Part shown: piece by piece, positions 32,444 through 44,070 of the stretch | Position numbering within the stretch: position 1 is the first letter of the stretch | Layout: each line of letters begins with the position of its first letter | Source: Cryptomeria japonica | Lineage: Eukaryota > Streptophyta > Pinopsida > Cupressales > Cupressaceae | DNA length: 64,000 bases | Reading direction: 5' to 3' | Assembly: GCF_030272615.1 (NCBI RefSeq) | Contig: NW_026728918.1 | Span: 124,001-188,000, forward strand | Program-made: the position numbers and the translations under genes | The notes under the pieces: generated by a model | Databases searched by the model: none | What the model was told of the DNA's origin: nothing | What the model saw: only the letters and a program-made list of their open reading frames with translations

Positions 32444-33964
32444 GGGAGAGGCTGAGAGCTAGATGTTCTTTTTTGTAGCTCTGATATTTTTTGTAGACAT
32501 ACCCATTTTTTTGTAGCCATACGATTCTTGCTTCGATGTGAGTTTGTATATGTCATTTGACATCATTTTGTACTTTGAGACTTGATACAATATATATATA
32601 TATATATATATATTCTTTCTTTTATATGCAAATAAATGAGGAGAATGAGTAATGCAAATTTTTTATTTTTCTATGCAATAAGATGGATCCAAATGAGGAA
32701 TATTGAAATGTATGGATCTATAGAAGATGCTCATGTATGCAGCTAACATCTCAAAACACAAGTACTTGATCGGAGAAATGATGAAAAGAGACCACTTAGC
32801 TAAGAAATGATGAAGCTTCCAGCTCTCATTCAGAAAATAAAGAGATCATTGTTACCATACCGAAATCACTCTAAATTCACAAGATGCAGAATGAAATACA
32901 AAATGATATGCAAAATGACATGCAACCGAAACCTAGTCACTGGATTTGAAAAGCTTAATTTTCATCATTGAGTATTTTACAACAACAACAGGCAGACTAG
33001 AATTCCTTTCTTTTCATGTGCAAATTTAATTATCTTGTTCACAATGACCCTTTTTCATTCATATCCTTGGACAGGTTTTGCAGGGGCCTAGATTGCATGA
33101 TAAAGACATTCCCTCAAAACAAACAAAGAAATGATATGAACCTCCCTATAGCATACAAATAAGTGGAGTCAAGGTATGTGTGGAAATTTCACCTTAATGT
33201 GAAGCCACTTATCATAGACACCCAGCTGATTAGATGTTTTCAGATCATCGAAATCATTTCTACAAGCAGAAAACAACAAAGATATTATGCCCCCAATCCT
33301 TGCTCCTCCTAGTCAAGATAGACTTCCTGGAGTTACTTAGAGAGATAATAATCAAAATTCAATAAAAGATAGCACACAAAGAAAATTTTCATTCATAGCT
33401 CAAATTGTTCGGTGATTGTTTTCAGTTATGTTGTTTTGCTTGTTTTCTCAGTGATAAAACTCTTTAGTAGTTAGGATACAGGTGACTGACTCAGAGTGGA
33501 TGACCGGGTATCACTGACGTAAAGATGACTTGGTGGATACTGCTTAGGACATGTAATGTGCTCTTGTCGATTACCTAAGACTAGGACATTGATCAGTTTC
33601 AAGCCATGAGGGTTCCAACGAACCAGGATATCACAAAAGTGACTGAAATATGTACAAGCGAAAGCAAAGATGCATGAAAGTGGGAATGCCAATGTTACAT
33701 TGATAGATGGAGTGCTTGAGTAAAAGAGGTGCCTGTTTACCAGGTTTTCACCTGCTTCGCAGAGATTCATTTTATTTTTTTTACCAAGGTGTCTGTTTAC
33801 CAGGTTTTCACCAAGGCATTTTCTCTCTTTTTCCTTTTTTTTTATTTTTTTGAATTTCTTGAGGACTTTTTCTGATTTTTAGGATTTCTTTGGGACATTT
33901 TAGCTAATTTTTAGGATTTTTTTAAGGACTTTTTAGCTATATAGGCTGTTGGAGCAGAGAATAT
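32444..33964. other. Spacer between the PMD gene and integrase
   Basis: A TA microsatellite lies at about 32588-32612. A 20-bp word (CTGTTTACCAGGTTTTCACC) occurs twice, near 33729 and 33790. The two genes converge here, tail to tail, and the stretch would hold both 3' ends. No other ORF is convincing. Confidence 0.5.
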
Positions 33965-35256
33965 TTAGGCGAAGAATTTCTTCTGATGGATGGTGTTGAT
34001 CGGTTCATGGACCTGTTCTCCTTCCAATGTTGAGAGTTGATAGGCACCAGAGCCAAAAGTTGCAGTAACAATATAGGGACGCAGCCAGTTGTGTTCAAAC
34101 TTCCCTTTGTTGTCTCGAAACTGTTGATTTTTAGGATTTTCTCTTACAACTAGGTCACCAACCTGAAATTCTCTTTGTCGAAACTTCTTGTTATATCTTC
34201 TGGACATTCTCTTTTGATACACTCTGAGATGATCAAATGCCACTCGTCGACGCTCATCCAACAATTCAAGCTCTTGCAATCTAGATATTCTATAGTCTTC
34301 ATCAGTAATAAGACCTTGCAAAGAAACTCTTAGAGATGGTATTTCCACCTCAATAGGTAATACTGCTTCAGACCCATACACCAAAGAAAAGGGTGTAGCC
34401 CCAGTAGGCATTTTGATACTTGTTCTATAAGCCCACAATGCAGGATTGAGCTACAGATGCCAATCCTTCCCAGATTTGTTCACTATTCTATGCAAGATAG
34501 TCAATAGGTTTTTGTTAGATGCCTCTGCTTGTCCATTACCTTGAGAGTAATATAGTGATGACCAGTGCTGTTTTATTTTGAATTTCTCACAAAGTTCATT
34601 TACATCTTTGTTCTTGAACTGTCCTCCATTATCAGTTATAATGGATGAAGGTATACCATACCTGCAGATGATATAATTAAGAATAAATAGAGCTACTTGT
34701 TTGTCGGTTGCCTTGATGAGTGGAACAGCTTCTACCCACTTAGCGAAGTACTTAGTGGTAGTGATAATAAATTTGTGTCCATTAGATGATGCAGGATATA
34801 TTTGGCCAATTAGATCAAACACCCACTATTGAAAGGGTTAGTGTGTCACAAAAGGTATGAGATCGCTTGCGGGAGCATGGATAAGGTGCCCATGTAGTTG
34901 GCACTTTTCACAAGTTTTAGCAAATTTTATAGCTTCTTTCTCCATGTCTGGCTAGTAGTAGCCAGCCCTTAGTAGTTTTCATGCTAAAGTTAGACTGTTT
35001 GAATGGGATCCACAAACACCTTCATGAACCTCAGATAATGTGCATTGGGACTCCTTAGTTTCTAGACATCGAAGAAAAGTATTATCTAAACCTCGCTTGA
35101 ATAGGTCATTAGCAATGATGATGTACCATGACACATTTCGGATTAGGTTCCTTTTTTTATTTTGGGAAAGATTAGCAGGGACAACTTGGTCACACAGGTA
35201 AGAGTAAATGTGGCTATAACGAGTGATGAGTCATTTCCAATAATAGAATAGACCAT
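33965..35256 (-). pseudogene. E integrase
   Basis: Minus strand. The zinc-finger region is visible with stops at about 34870-35060 (EVHEGVCGSHS, then KTCEKCQLHGH). The DDE core has FDLIGQIYPAS, SIITDNGGQFKN and SQGNGQAEASNKN. The C-terminal part (34438-33965) includes WAYRTSIKMPTGATPFSLVY and an EFQVGDLVVRE-type end. It is one frame away from RT/RNase H, so a frameshift lies between 35257 and 34822. TAG near 34450 splits the core from the C-terminus. Confidence 0.9.
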
Positions 35257-35712
35257 CTAGGACTCGGGAGAATCATAGGCAGGATAATGTAACTCTTCCA
35301 CTAGGAATTCAAAGTGAAAATTAGATTCATGTAGTTGTGGTATAGATGCCAAAGTGGCCATTGCATCCGCTTCTCTATTTGCTGTTCTAGGGATCCGCTG
35401 AAATGATACGAAAGTAAAGTATTTCTTGAGATCATCCACCATTATCTTATAAGGCATCAGTTTCTCATCTATTTTTTGATATAGGTCATTGATTTGGTTG
35501 ATAATGAGTTGAGAATCTCCATAGATGTGTAATTCAACAATCTTCCACTCGATGGTCAGCTTGATCATGTTTACCAAAGCTTCATATTCTGCAATGTTGT
35601 TTGTGCAAGGGAAGAGAATCTTGTAAGCTTTCGGAATTGAATATTTTTGAGGAGTAATAAAAAGTATTCTGGCACCAAAACCATGTTGAGTGAAATACCC
35701 ATCAAAGAACAT
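35257..35712 (-). pseudogene. E archaeal-type RNase H, placed after Ty3 RNase H
   Basis: A 151-codon frame retains all four acidic positions: MFFDGYFTQHG, NNIAEYEALVNM, YGDSQLIINQI and NREADAMATLA. It follows the Ty3 RNase H and precedes integrase, the arrangement usual for the Tat lineage. This contrasts with element F. Confidence 0.9.
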
Positions 35713-35721
35713 CTTCCATGA

Positions 35722-36156
35722 TTATTGAGTAAGGTGCATGATTGATTCATCTAGGAATTCTATATGTAGAGGTTGATTGTCTTCAAGTGGAGCATTGGAA
35801 AGTTGGTCTACAATAACTTGTCCTTTGATGGCTTTACGTTCCACATATTCAATATCAAATTTTGTAAGAACCATGACCCATTTGGCCAATCTCCCTGTAA
35901 GCGTTTCTTTACTGAGAAGATATTTGAGTGGATCAATCTTGGCTACCAGCTTAATAGAGTGTGCTAACATATAGTGCCTTAATTTTTGTGATTCAAAGAC
36001 CAATGCCAAGCATGCTTTCTCTATTATAGTGTAGTTCATTTCATAAGACACCAATGTTCTACTGATGTAATAGATATCTCGTTCCTTTTTATTATCATCA
36101 TGTTGTGCCAAAAGTGCCCCCAGTGAAGTATCTGTAGCAGATATGTATAAAATCAA
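35722..36156 (-). pseudogene. E Ty3-type RNase H
   Basis: A 144-codon frame with LYISATDTSLGALLAQ, NYTIIEKACLALVFE, KLVAKIDPLKYLL and KGQVIVDQLSN. The second to fourth acidic positions remain, but the first (normally TDAS) reads ISATD. The domain is therefore less eroded than the equivalent in F. TAG separates it from the archaeal-type RNase H that follows. Confidence 0.85.
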
Positions 36157-36303
36157 TGGCTTACCTTGAATCTATGTCATTAATATGGGTGGATTAGAAA
36201 TATATTCTTTGATTTGTTTTAAATGTTGTTCACAATCTTTATCCCAATTGTATTGGACTCCTTTCTGTAATACCTTTATGAAGGGTTGAGCTTTGTCTGC
36301 TAG

Positions 36304-37437
36304 CTAAGATATCAAATGCCTTATTGACTGAAGACGGTCCTGTAAACTTCTCATTTGACTGATATTCTTGGGCGGAGGCATTTCCATTATAGCTTGGACC
36401 TTTTCAGGGTCAACCTCAATTCCTTTTTTTGAAATTATATAACCAAGCAATTTTCCTAATGTCACCCCAAATGCATAGAATCTTTCCATACTATCTAGTA
36501 TGAGGCCTAGTTCTTGAATATGCGTAGATCTCTTCATGGTTTTTACTAGGGTGTCATCAACATAATCTTCCATTTTTTTATGCATCATATCATGGAAGAT
36601 AGTGGTTACCGCTCTTTGGTAAGTTGCTCCTGCGTTCTTTAGCCCAAACGGCATAACATTCTAGCAGAAGATTCCCCATACACACATGAAAGCTATCTTT
36701 TCTTGATCTTCAAGCGCTATCTTGATCTGATTGTAACTAGAGAATCCATCCATTAATGAATACATCTCATATCCAACAGTCATATCTACTATCATGTGAA
36801 TGTTGGGCAATGGAAAGTCGTCTTTCGGACATGCTTTGTTGAGATCCATAAAGTCTGTGCAAACTCTAATGGATTTATCTTCCTTTGATACAAGTACTAT
36901 GTTTGATATCCATTCTAGGTAGTCAATAGCTTTGATAAATCCAGCTTTTAGTAATTTCTCTAATTCAGCTTTGACTAGCAGTGCCACATGAGGATGAATC
37001 TTATAGAGTTTTTGCTTGATTGGTTTAACTCCTAGTGTAATAGAGAGATGATACATGATGAGATCAAGATCTAGTCCTAGCATATCTAAGTATGTCCATG
37101 CAAAGTTGATCTTCTTTTCTAAAAAAAGGTTGCTGAAATCTTTTAACTCTAGTGATTGAGCTAAATGAATGATGTGTGGTGTCTCTTGACTCCCAATGTT
37201 CACTGGCTGAGTTGGCTTGATCAATATGGAAGATCTCTCCTGGAAGTGACTTGGCAGTATATCAAGTATCTCACCTTCAGGCGCCTCAGAGAGGTTTTCA
37301 CCTTTAGGTACGTCCTTTATTTTCTCTTTTTTAGATTCTGACACCACCATAATGTGGTTTTCTCCATCAGGTCTTATTTTTATTTTTCTTATTTTTGTGA
37401 CTAAGATACTTGATATCTGTTTCAGTCGTGTTTTCAC
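36304..37437 (-). pseudogene. E reverse transcriptase
   Basis: Minus-strand frames 36661-37437 and 36304-36654 are in the same phase, split by one stop at about 36658. Motifs in order are VALLVKAELEKLLKAGFIK, IRVCTDFMDLNKACPKDDF, MYSLMDGFSSYNQIKI, MPFGLKNAGATYQRAV and EDYVDDTLVKT (catalytic YVDD). GKLLGYIISKKGIEVDPEKV marks the end of the palm. TAG or TAA codons follow before RNase H. Confidence 0.9.
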
Positions 37438-38622
37438 TTTGTTCCCTGGTGGAAGAGTTCATGGGTTCAACTGCATTGAGATAATAGGCTAATGTATAGT
37501 CATTGGAAAAAGTAGATACATTCAAGGGTTGGTTATAAAGAGTACAATCAATCAGTTCAGGATGTATTAAGGATAAGGTTGGAACAAGCTCAAGGGAGTT
37601 CATGGTACTATCATCATGGCTTCGGACCGACCAGTCAAGTTTCAAAAGACTACCTTGCATATGTGTCTTGAGACCAGGAAGAGTTACGACACAATTATCG
37701 AAATTCATGTTAGTATCTATTGGACCTAATCCAACCGACTGACTTCTAGCATCGTCGCCTACTTCAGACTGGCCTACATACCGTGGTGTGATAGTAAAAG
37801 GATCAGCAGACAGTATCTCAACATTCATGACGGAGTAGTCATAATGTGTTATTGAATAGTTGTTGTTATAAATAGAGCTCCTGTCTGAGGCATCAGAGTC
37901 ATAGGATGAAGTTTTTGACTCATCTTCAAGTGGCTTAGTAAAAGTATATATAGTATCAATACCCACATCTTTGATGGTGCATGTTCCTTCATGATTTGGT
38001 TCATTGATTACTTATATTTGACACACTTGTGGACATAACCTTGATGGTTCTATTAATCCCTATCATTTGTTCCATTCAGATTCCTCTAGACTGATGACTG
38101 GTTCTGTTTCTGTAGCTTCTAATTCTTCTTTTTTAGTTTCGTACCTGATTTGTCTTATCTCATAAGAGGGAGAGTTGGTAGGTGAATAAATTGCTTGTGT
38201 TCATTCTTCCTCCAGCTGTTGTTCATAGTCTTCTCATCTTTTTAGTCTGATTTCTTCCATTTCCCTTTGCATTCTTACTTACGTATCAGCTTTTGTGCAT
38301 CATCTGTGATATCACTAGATTCTTCAGGGGTTTCTGTAGTAGATGTATCTGAGAGATGGTTCGGACCCCATTCATACTCATTTGAATCAGTTTCTAAATC
38401 ATCTACTTGTTGTATGCCAGTATATGTGACTGGAACTTTCAGTGGTGCAAACAATTCTCTGATTCTGTATACTTCGTCTCTCATATCCTCTGGGACTTCT
38501 ACTTCTTGTGGTATTATAGTTGATATAATTAGAACTTGATTACCATCTGTTTCCTCTCTCTAGGTTGGCAATCCTTCTTGTTTATCACTGCACTCTTCCT
38601 GGGTTTGTTGGGTATTAATTTC
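37438..38622 (-). pseudogene. E linker between G-patch and RT
   Basis: Acidic, Ser/Thr-rich frames occupy the space between G-patch and RT (37367-37966 is open but in another phase; 38275-38484 is in the gag-pol phase). No protease motif (DSG or DTG followed by a second-half ILG/LLG) is visible. Two compensating frameshifts are implied. Long variable linkers before RT are common in Tat elements (family knowledge). Confidence 0.55.
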
Positions 38623-38961
38623 TTATGTTGTTAAAGGTAGTACCTTTTTCTTCCACTTAAGTTGATGGTGGGAAGTGTGCTTTTGATATGATGACTTTGT
38701 TGGATCATATCCCAGTCCATCTTTATCATTGGCAGACTTAGTTTGTAATTGAATAGGTTCAACAATACCTTTTTGACGCTTGCCTAGAGGACTGGTACCT
38801 GAATATCCCATGCGTTGAAGCATCTTATAGCCTGGACCATATTGTTTCAGGGAAATCTCACAATGTCGTATTTCTTTGTTTGCACTGTCCAGTACCTCTC
38901 TATGAGCAGAAGAGGTCTTAAGCAGTTCCAAAATGGAGATTTGAGCATTGGTTCTCTTCAA
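38623..38961 (-). pseudogene. E G-patch-like domain; protease apparently missing
   Basis: The frame starts with NAQISILELLKTSSAHREV, normally the lead-in to the aspartic protease of Ogre/Tat elements. It then passes directly, without a DSG motif, to KQYGPGYKMLQRMGYSG and GIVEPIQLQT, ending with DGLGYDP: a G-patch, which in this lineage follows protease. About 200 residues of protease seem to be deleted in frame at or near 38870-38890. G-patches bind RNA or RNA helicases. Confidence 0.65.
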
Positions 38962-39003
38962 TTGTTTGACAATACTATAGCCAGGAGAAGATGATAAAGC
39001 CAG

Positions 39004-40749
39004 CTATTTTGATTTGGCCATGATTGTGTATGTTTTTTTATTTGGTATATTTGATCTTGTTTGATCGAAAGTTGAGGAAAAAGCTCCCGGGAGATTAATC
39101 TTCCTTTGAGTGTGAGTCATAGCATTAGCAGTTTGAGCTTGACTTTGGTGATCCTGGATTATGATCATATTGCAATATTCAGGTTGAGTAGATTCAATCA
39201 TGTTGATCACATTATCATTGTTAGTGTAGGTATAATTGACTCTAGCTCCTCCATTGGATTTTTAGGAATCTCCTTGTTCATAAGTCGGTAAGGGATCTTT
39301 AAAGGCCTTATGATCAGCATTAGTCGCATCATTTCCAACAACGATCTTGCCTGCATCAATGAGATCTTGGATTTCATGTCAGAGTTTCATGCAGTTGTTT
39401 ATGTTATGTCCCTTGTTCCGATGGTAGTCACAGTATTCATTTTCTCTCCACCATTTGGGTCTAATTTTTGGGTCATATGGTCTAGAATTGTCTGGCAATG
39501 TTATCAAATTATTTGCCAATAAAGTTTTAAAAGCTGATTCATATGATTCATTTAGAGGAGTAAAATCACGCTTAGGTTTTGAAAGCCAAGGCTTTTCTTT
39601 AAACTATTCTCTTGCTTTCTTTGGAGGATTTTCTATCGCAGTTTCAAGTGCCTTGAGTGCTTGTGTGCCATTGGCCAAGTTAAATATTGTGGATTTTGTT
39701 TTTGCTTGGATAGTATCTACCACTCCATCACTAACAATGTTCATGTTGTTATCTTTGTCATATTCCCAGTACTTCCTCTTTTCTTTAGAACTATATCCTT
39801 GCGATGTTTCTTTCCAAAGTGATATATCTCCCTTTTTTATAAGCACATATTCCATTCTGAGCGCGTTATATACCATTTTGTTGAATGAAGGATGTACTTG
39901 CATATGGACACTATACTTCAATTCAGGGATTAAGTTGTTGACAAAGATATCCATTTTCTCAAGGTCTGGGATAGTCTCTGAATATCTAGAGAACATCTTT
40001 CTCCATCGTTGGAGAAAAGTGAGAAAGGGTTCTTCTCTTTTTTGTTTGGTATTGCAAAGTTCTATCATAGTGACTGGGTGATGAATGTTGTAGGAGTATT
40101 GTTGTAGGATTAGTTGGATTAATTCTTCGAAAGTTTTTATTCCCATGGGTATACTTGAGAACCATTCCATAGCTTTCCCCCTTAAACTTCTCGAGAAAAG
40201 GCGCATGAGATACGTTTAGTTGTGAATGAACTCCATACATAAAGCACAAAATTCTCTGATATGATCTTGGGGGTCCGTATTCTCATCATATTTGTCAAAC
40301 TAAAGCATTTCTACCCTTGAGGGAAAGGGAGGCATGTAAAGGTTTTTATCAAATGGGAATGGGCATATTGTGTCTAGAGAATATTGTTTTGGTGTTTTAT
40401 CTTTGTTTTTTAGTTTTGTGACCTCAGTTTGTAATATTTGCATTTGTTTGTTTATCTTTCCCCATGGTGTCTCTTCCTCTTTAGTGACAAGGGCCTCCAC
40501 ATTATAACTAATAGGGAATTTGGTGCCTTGCTTTGCTAATTCTAGCAAATAGTTTTCTTTTTCCTTAGCCATGATGACCTTCATCATTTTTCAAAATTCT
40601 TTATCATTCTGACATTTATGTATTTCGGCCTCGTGAGGCTCAGGAAGCTCAGATTCAGTTGATGAGGAATCATTGTTAGTGGCATGATTGCAGAAGTTGT
40701 CGTGAGTGTCTCGTTTACTAGCTTCTATTTCTTATCTTTCCCTAGACAT
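39004..40749 (-). pseudogene. gag: E gag (copy 1)
   Basis: ATG at 40749 (MSRER) begins a Gag frame that shares its phase with pol; an upstream extension to 40926 is open. The core contains PKFDKYDENTDP-like sequence, AMEWFSSIPMGIKTFEELI, TFLQRWRKMFSRYSETIP and NNLIPELKYSVHMQVHP, all typical of Ty3 retrotransposon gag. A CX2HX4HX4C finger (CDYHRNKGHNINNC) lies at 39392-39432. At least five stops are present. The second, 3'-truncated copy at 45238-46274 came with the large tandem duplication and has fewer stops. Confidence 0.85.
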
Positions 40750-42941
40750 GGTGGGAGAGAGGGGCCGAGAAAAGATTGGTAGATCATTAATTGGTATTTG
40801 TGACGAGGATGGTTTATTTGGAAAGAGATTTTCTACAAAGAATGGATTGTCGTTTGATGAAAAGGGTGTTTTTTTCTGTTTGTTTTGCTGTGAGAGTTTC
40901 TGGTTTGAACAGGCATTTGTAACCAATGGGACCGAGAGCTAAATGTGTTGCAGAAGTCAAGATCAAATTGTAGCTAGTAGTTCGTTTAACGTAGTGATTG
41001 AGAGAAGTTACTAAGATTCGGTCTGGTTTCAAGAATGATCTATCCTATGTAAGATGTTATCTAAGTTAACTTAGGTTTGATAAGATGTTGTTTGAACTAG
41101 CTTAAAGATGATCAAAAAAATCATGCCACACAATGGCAGGGGTACACTATCAAGGTTGTTTATGCTCAGGAGGATGATAACCAGTTTTAGGCTTGTTGTA
41201 GACTGTTTTAGGTAGGTTTGACTGTTCTAAGACTGTACAACAATATAGCAGCTTTAGGATAATAAGAGTTTTGTTTCATACGAGTTGCTCCCTAGTACGG
41301 TACGACACATGGGCATGTCCCGAATGACAAAGGATTCAGTGTAGTTTTGTCTCGTATGACATAGGATTTAGCTTTAAATGACAGACTTCTGGGTTTTGTA
41401 CGACAGAGGATTGAGCTCGGACGACAAATTAGCAGACTCGTACAACATAGGATATGGTGCAGGACGACAAATGATTAGGTTCGTACAACTGTTAACAAGA
41501 CAGAGACAAAAATTTTGAGTTTTTCAATAACTCAGTATGACCAATTCTGAGATGGACTGATTTTGACCAGGATAGAGTAGTTTTGGACAAATTTTCAACT
41601 TAGGGTAGACTAGTTCTGACACGAACAGATGTTATCACTGAGTTGTTGATTTGTTTTCTCCAGTTTTAGTATTCTAGTTTTAGTTTGAGGGATGAAAACA
41701 CAGAAAACACGCAGTATGAATAGTAACTCCAATCACAACATGCAAACCCTATGGAAGTTGGCTTAGAGAAAAAAACCTTTGCTTGCTGACTTAGGTACAC
41801 ACCCAATAGCTAATCAGAATATGACTATTGAGTCTCACACAATGGATTCTCAACGGTGTATTAACTGACTCCAAATGCTAATGGGGGCACGATATGGCAA
41901 GTGTCTTGAGAGAGTTACTATCTCTCTTGCAGAAAGATTATCAACCTTTCGGAGGTGAATCGGGTAGCTTCTAATTTTAATTGGATCTAGTAAGGGTTCC
42001 ATTCGGTGCATCGAGGTATAAACTCAATTAAGAGGTCTCCCAGCCTTTAAAACCAAGGTTCAATATACCTGAAGGTACTGAGGAGAGCTATTCCCGAGCA
42101 TTGTCATTGACTTGATTTTCATCAAATCACGTTTATTTTATAGTGAGATGGAGTACTTGCCATTTAGCCGTTCCCACTTAGGTCGTTCCGCTCACACCGG
42201 CCATAAAGGATTTAAGAGTTTTTAAGCTCCTCGAGAGGGCAAGCTTGCTAAAGATATACAAATCTCAAACAAAGAAAATGCCTCAAGGGTCTGGATTTTC
42301 GATTGTCTAAAAAGACAAGAGCATACTCTCCTACCTCTTGGAATTTACTTAAAACACGAAATACAAATTTGTTCTTTAACTAGATAGCAAGTTAGGTGCC
42401 TAAAAAATGAATTTAAAGAATACACGATGTTTGGTTGATTCTCTTTAGGCAACCTGTAAAAACAATGTATTAGTAGTCATGTTGTTTTCATTCTTTGATA
42501 GGTGTATGTTTGATTGATAAATTCTTTGACAAGCGTCCTACAAGAAACTGGTTAGGCTGTGAAAATATCAGGCAGATAGAAGACGATTCAGGGTTAGCGT
42601 CAGTATCATCAAAATTTGACAGAAGACCTGAAAAGTGAAACTTTCTTTAACCCAACAGAATACAGAATCGTATGACAATTATCATAGAATGAAATGACAA
42701 AAGACTTTTATCATACGAGTCAGAACTAAGCATAGGACGACAGAAGATAAAACCAGATAATCAGAACAGCATGTCGTACGACAAGTAACAGGCTTCAATA
42801 TAATGTTGTACGATAAATAACATGCTTCAATATAATTTTGTATGATGCAGTGATACTATTTGTATGATATTTCGCAGAGATTGTACGGACGAAACCTACG
42901 AGATTAAAAAAATGATTTTGAGGCCGAAAAAATAGTTTCCT
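40750..42941 (-). other. Long 5' leader of E
   Basis: About 2.2 kb between primer site and gag. It is dense in variants of the 10-bp palindrome GTCGTACGAC (for example 41290-41500 and 42660-42900), many with single changes of the CG to TG/CA type. The leader is present a second time at 46275-48507. A conserved short frame just before gag (40814-41032 and 46316-46537) may extend Gag N-terminally. No tRNA or other gene was found. Confidence 0.6.
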
Positions 42942-42959
42942 GCCCCATGGTGGGTGCCA
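42942..42959 (-). other. Primer binding site of E (tRNA-Lys type)
   Basis: The minus strand reads TGGCACCCACCATGGGGC, beginning 4 bp inside the 5' LTR. It equals the complement of a plant tRNA-Lys 3' end except at two positions, both CG to CA changes. The duplicated copy at 48508-48525 retains one of these CGs but has other changes. Confidence 0.75.
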
Positions 42960-42963
42960 AAAA

Positions 42964-44065
42964 TGTGTGTGTGAAAAGTGGACCTGTAACTGTATCTGGA
43001 ATACACAACACTTCAATTAAGTCATTAGATGCATGGTTAGTAAATCAATAATCAATAAATAATAAACCATTACAAATCGACCCATTGCCTTCTAGTAGAT
43101 GCGAGTTTAGATTGCTCTTAGATTGCTAAGCTATCCAGTGACTTGAGAACACCTAAACGAAGGATTTTTAAATCTATATGAGCATGAATATGAGCTAAAT
43201 GGATGCAAGATTTAAGCTAGATATGCAAGATTAATCTAACATGATTTAAGCCATATATGAATATTTAAGCTAAATGATTTAATGAATATAAAATAACTAA
43301 TATGCAATATCTCAATGCAAATTCTCAATGAACCTAGAGCAAAAACAACATAATAGCAATATATTCTCCAGGATTTTTGAATGAGAGATGAGAGCCTGAA
43401 TTTATAGAAAATTCAAAAAGAAACCAAAGACTAAGACGAAATGACAATGAGCGGTCAAGATTTTCCAAGAGGAAGCACAATCCAAGTGAATTGATGTGAT
43501 TGGATGCTTTTCTCTGTTTTAAAGGAAATTGAACTAAAATTAAGATAAAATCAAGAAAAAACTGATTTATTCTCTATTTCATTGAATTTTAATATTTAAT
43601 TGTTTTAATTGCTTTCTTTGAGATTATTTATCAATTTTTAATTTGTTTTTCAAGATTATCTCCAATTGATTTCTTTTCTCAAATTTTTAATTCTTTTATT
43701 TGTCAACTAATTCCTTTTTTGATTTGTTTCCTTTTTTGAAGATTTGTGCTCATAATTTCCAATTCCTCTTTCTTGATTTGTTTCCCTTTTTGAAGATTTA
43801 TGGCAAATTGATTTATTTAATTAAATATGCTAGGATATTTAATAAAATAAATAAGATAATTGTTTAAAATAATTTACTTGGAATGATTTAATTAATTAAA
43901 TAAATATTTAATTAATATTGGTTGATTAATTTTGCCATGTGACATTTGATGATTAAAGAATTAATTGTGTGCTCAAGATTTATTTAATTGCCTTTGGTTA
44001 GGACCTTGGTGACATTGTCGAGATTAGGGACCCATGGTTTAGATGACCATTTTTAGGGTATCACA
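42964..44065 (-). repeat. LTR-B (5' LTR of E)
   Basis: 1102 bp, plus-strand ends TGTGTGTGTGAAAAG and GGGTATCACA, followed by CTTAG. A minus-strand TATAAA at 43406-43401 is a candidate promoter, about 660 bp into the LTR from its 5' end. Confidence 0.95.
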
Positions 44066-44070
44066 CTTAG

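Larger units (their letters stand above)
27823..44065 (-). mobile_element. Element E: Tat-lineage Ty3 retrotransposon with antisense gene
   Basis: A 16.2-kb element with 1.1-kb LTRs at 27823-28923 and 42964-44065. Its polyprotein is on the minus strand, so 42964-44065 is the 5' LTR. The primer site (42942-42959) and polypurine tract (28924-28937) sit in the correct places. Minus-strand order is a leader of about 2.2 kb, gag, G-patch, RT, Ty3 RNase H, archaeal-type RNase H, integrase. A plus-strand PMD gene (30103-32443) fills the 3' region. Many stops make it inactive. It lies inside Copia element C with a CTTAG target duplication. Dual RNase H domains place it in the Tat lineage. Confidence 0.95.

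Noticed and set aside
32588-32612. TA-rich run as a regulatory element
   Set aside because: A simple microsatellite in a 3' region; nothing further supports a function.
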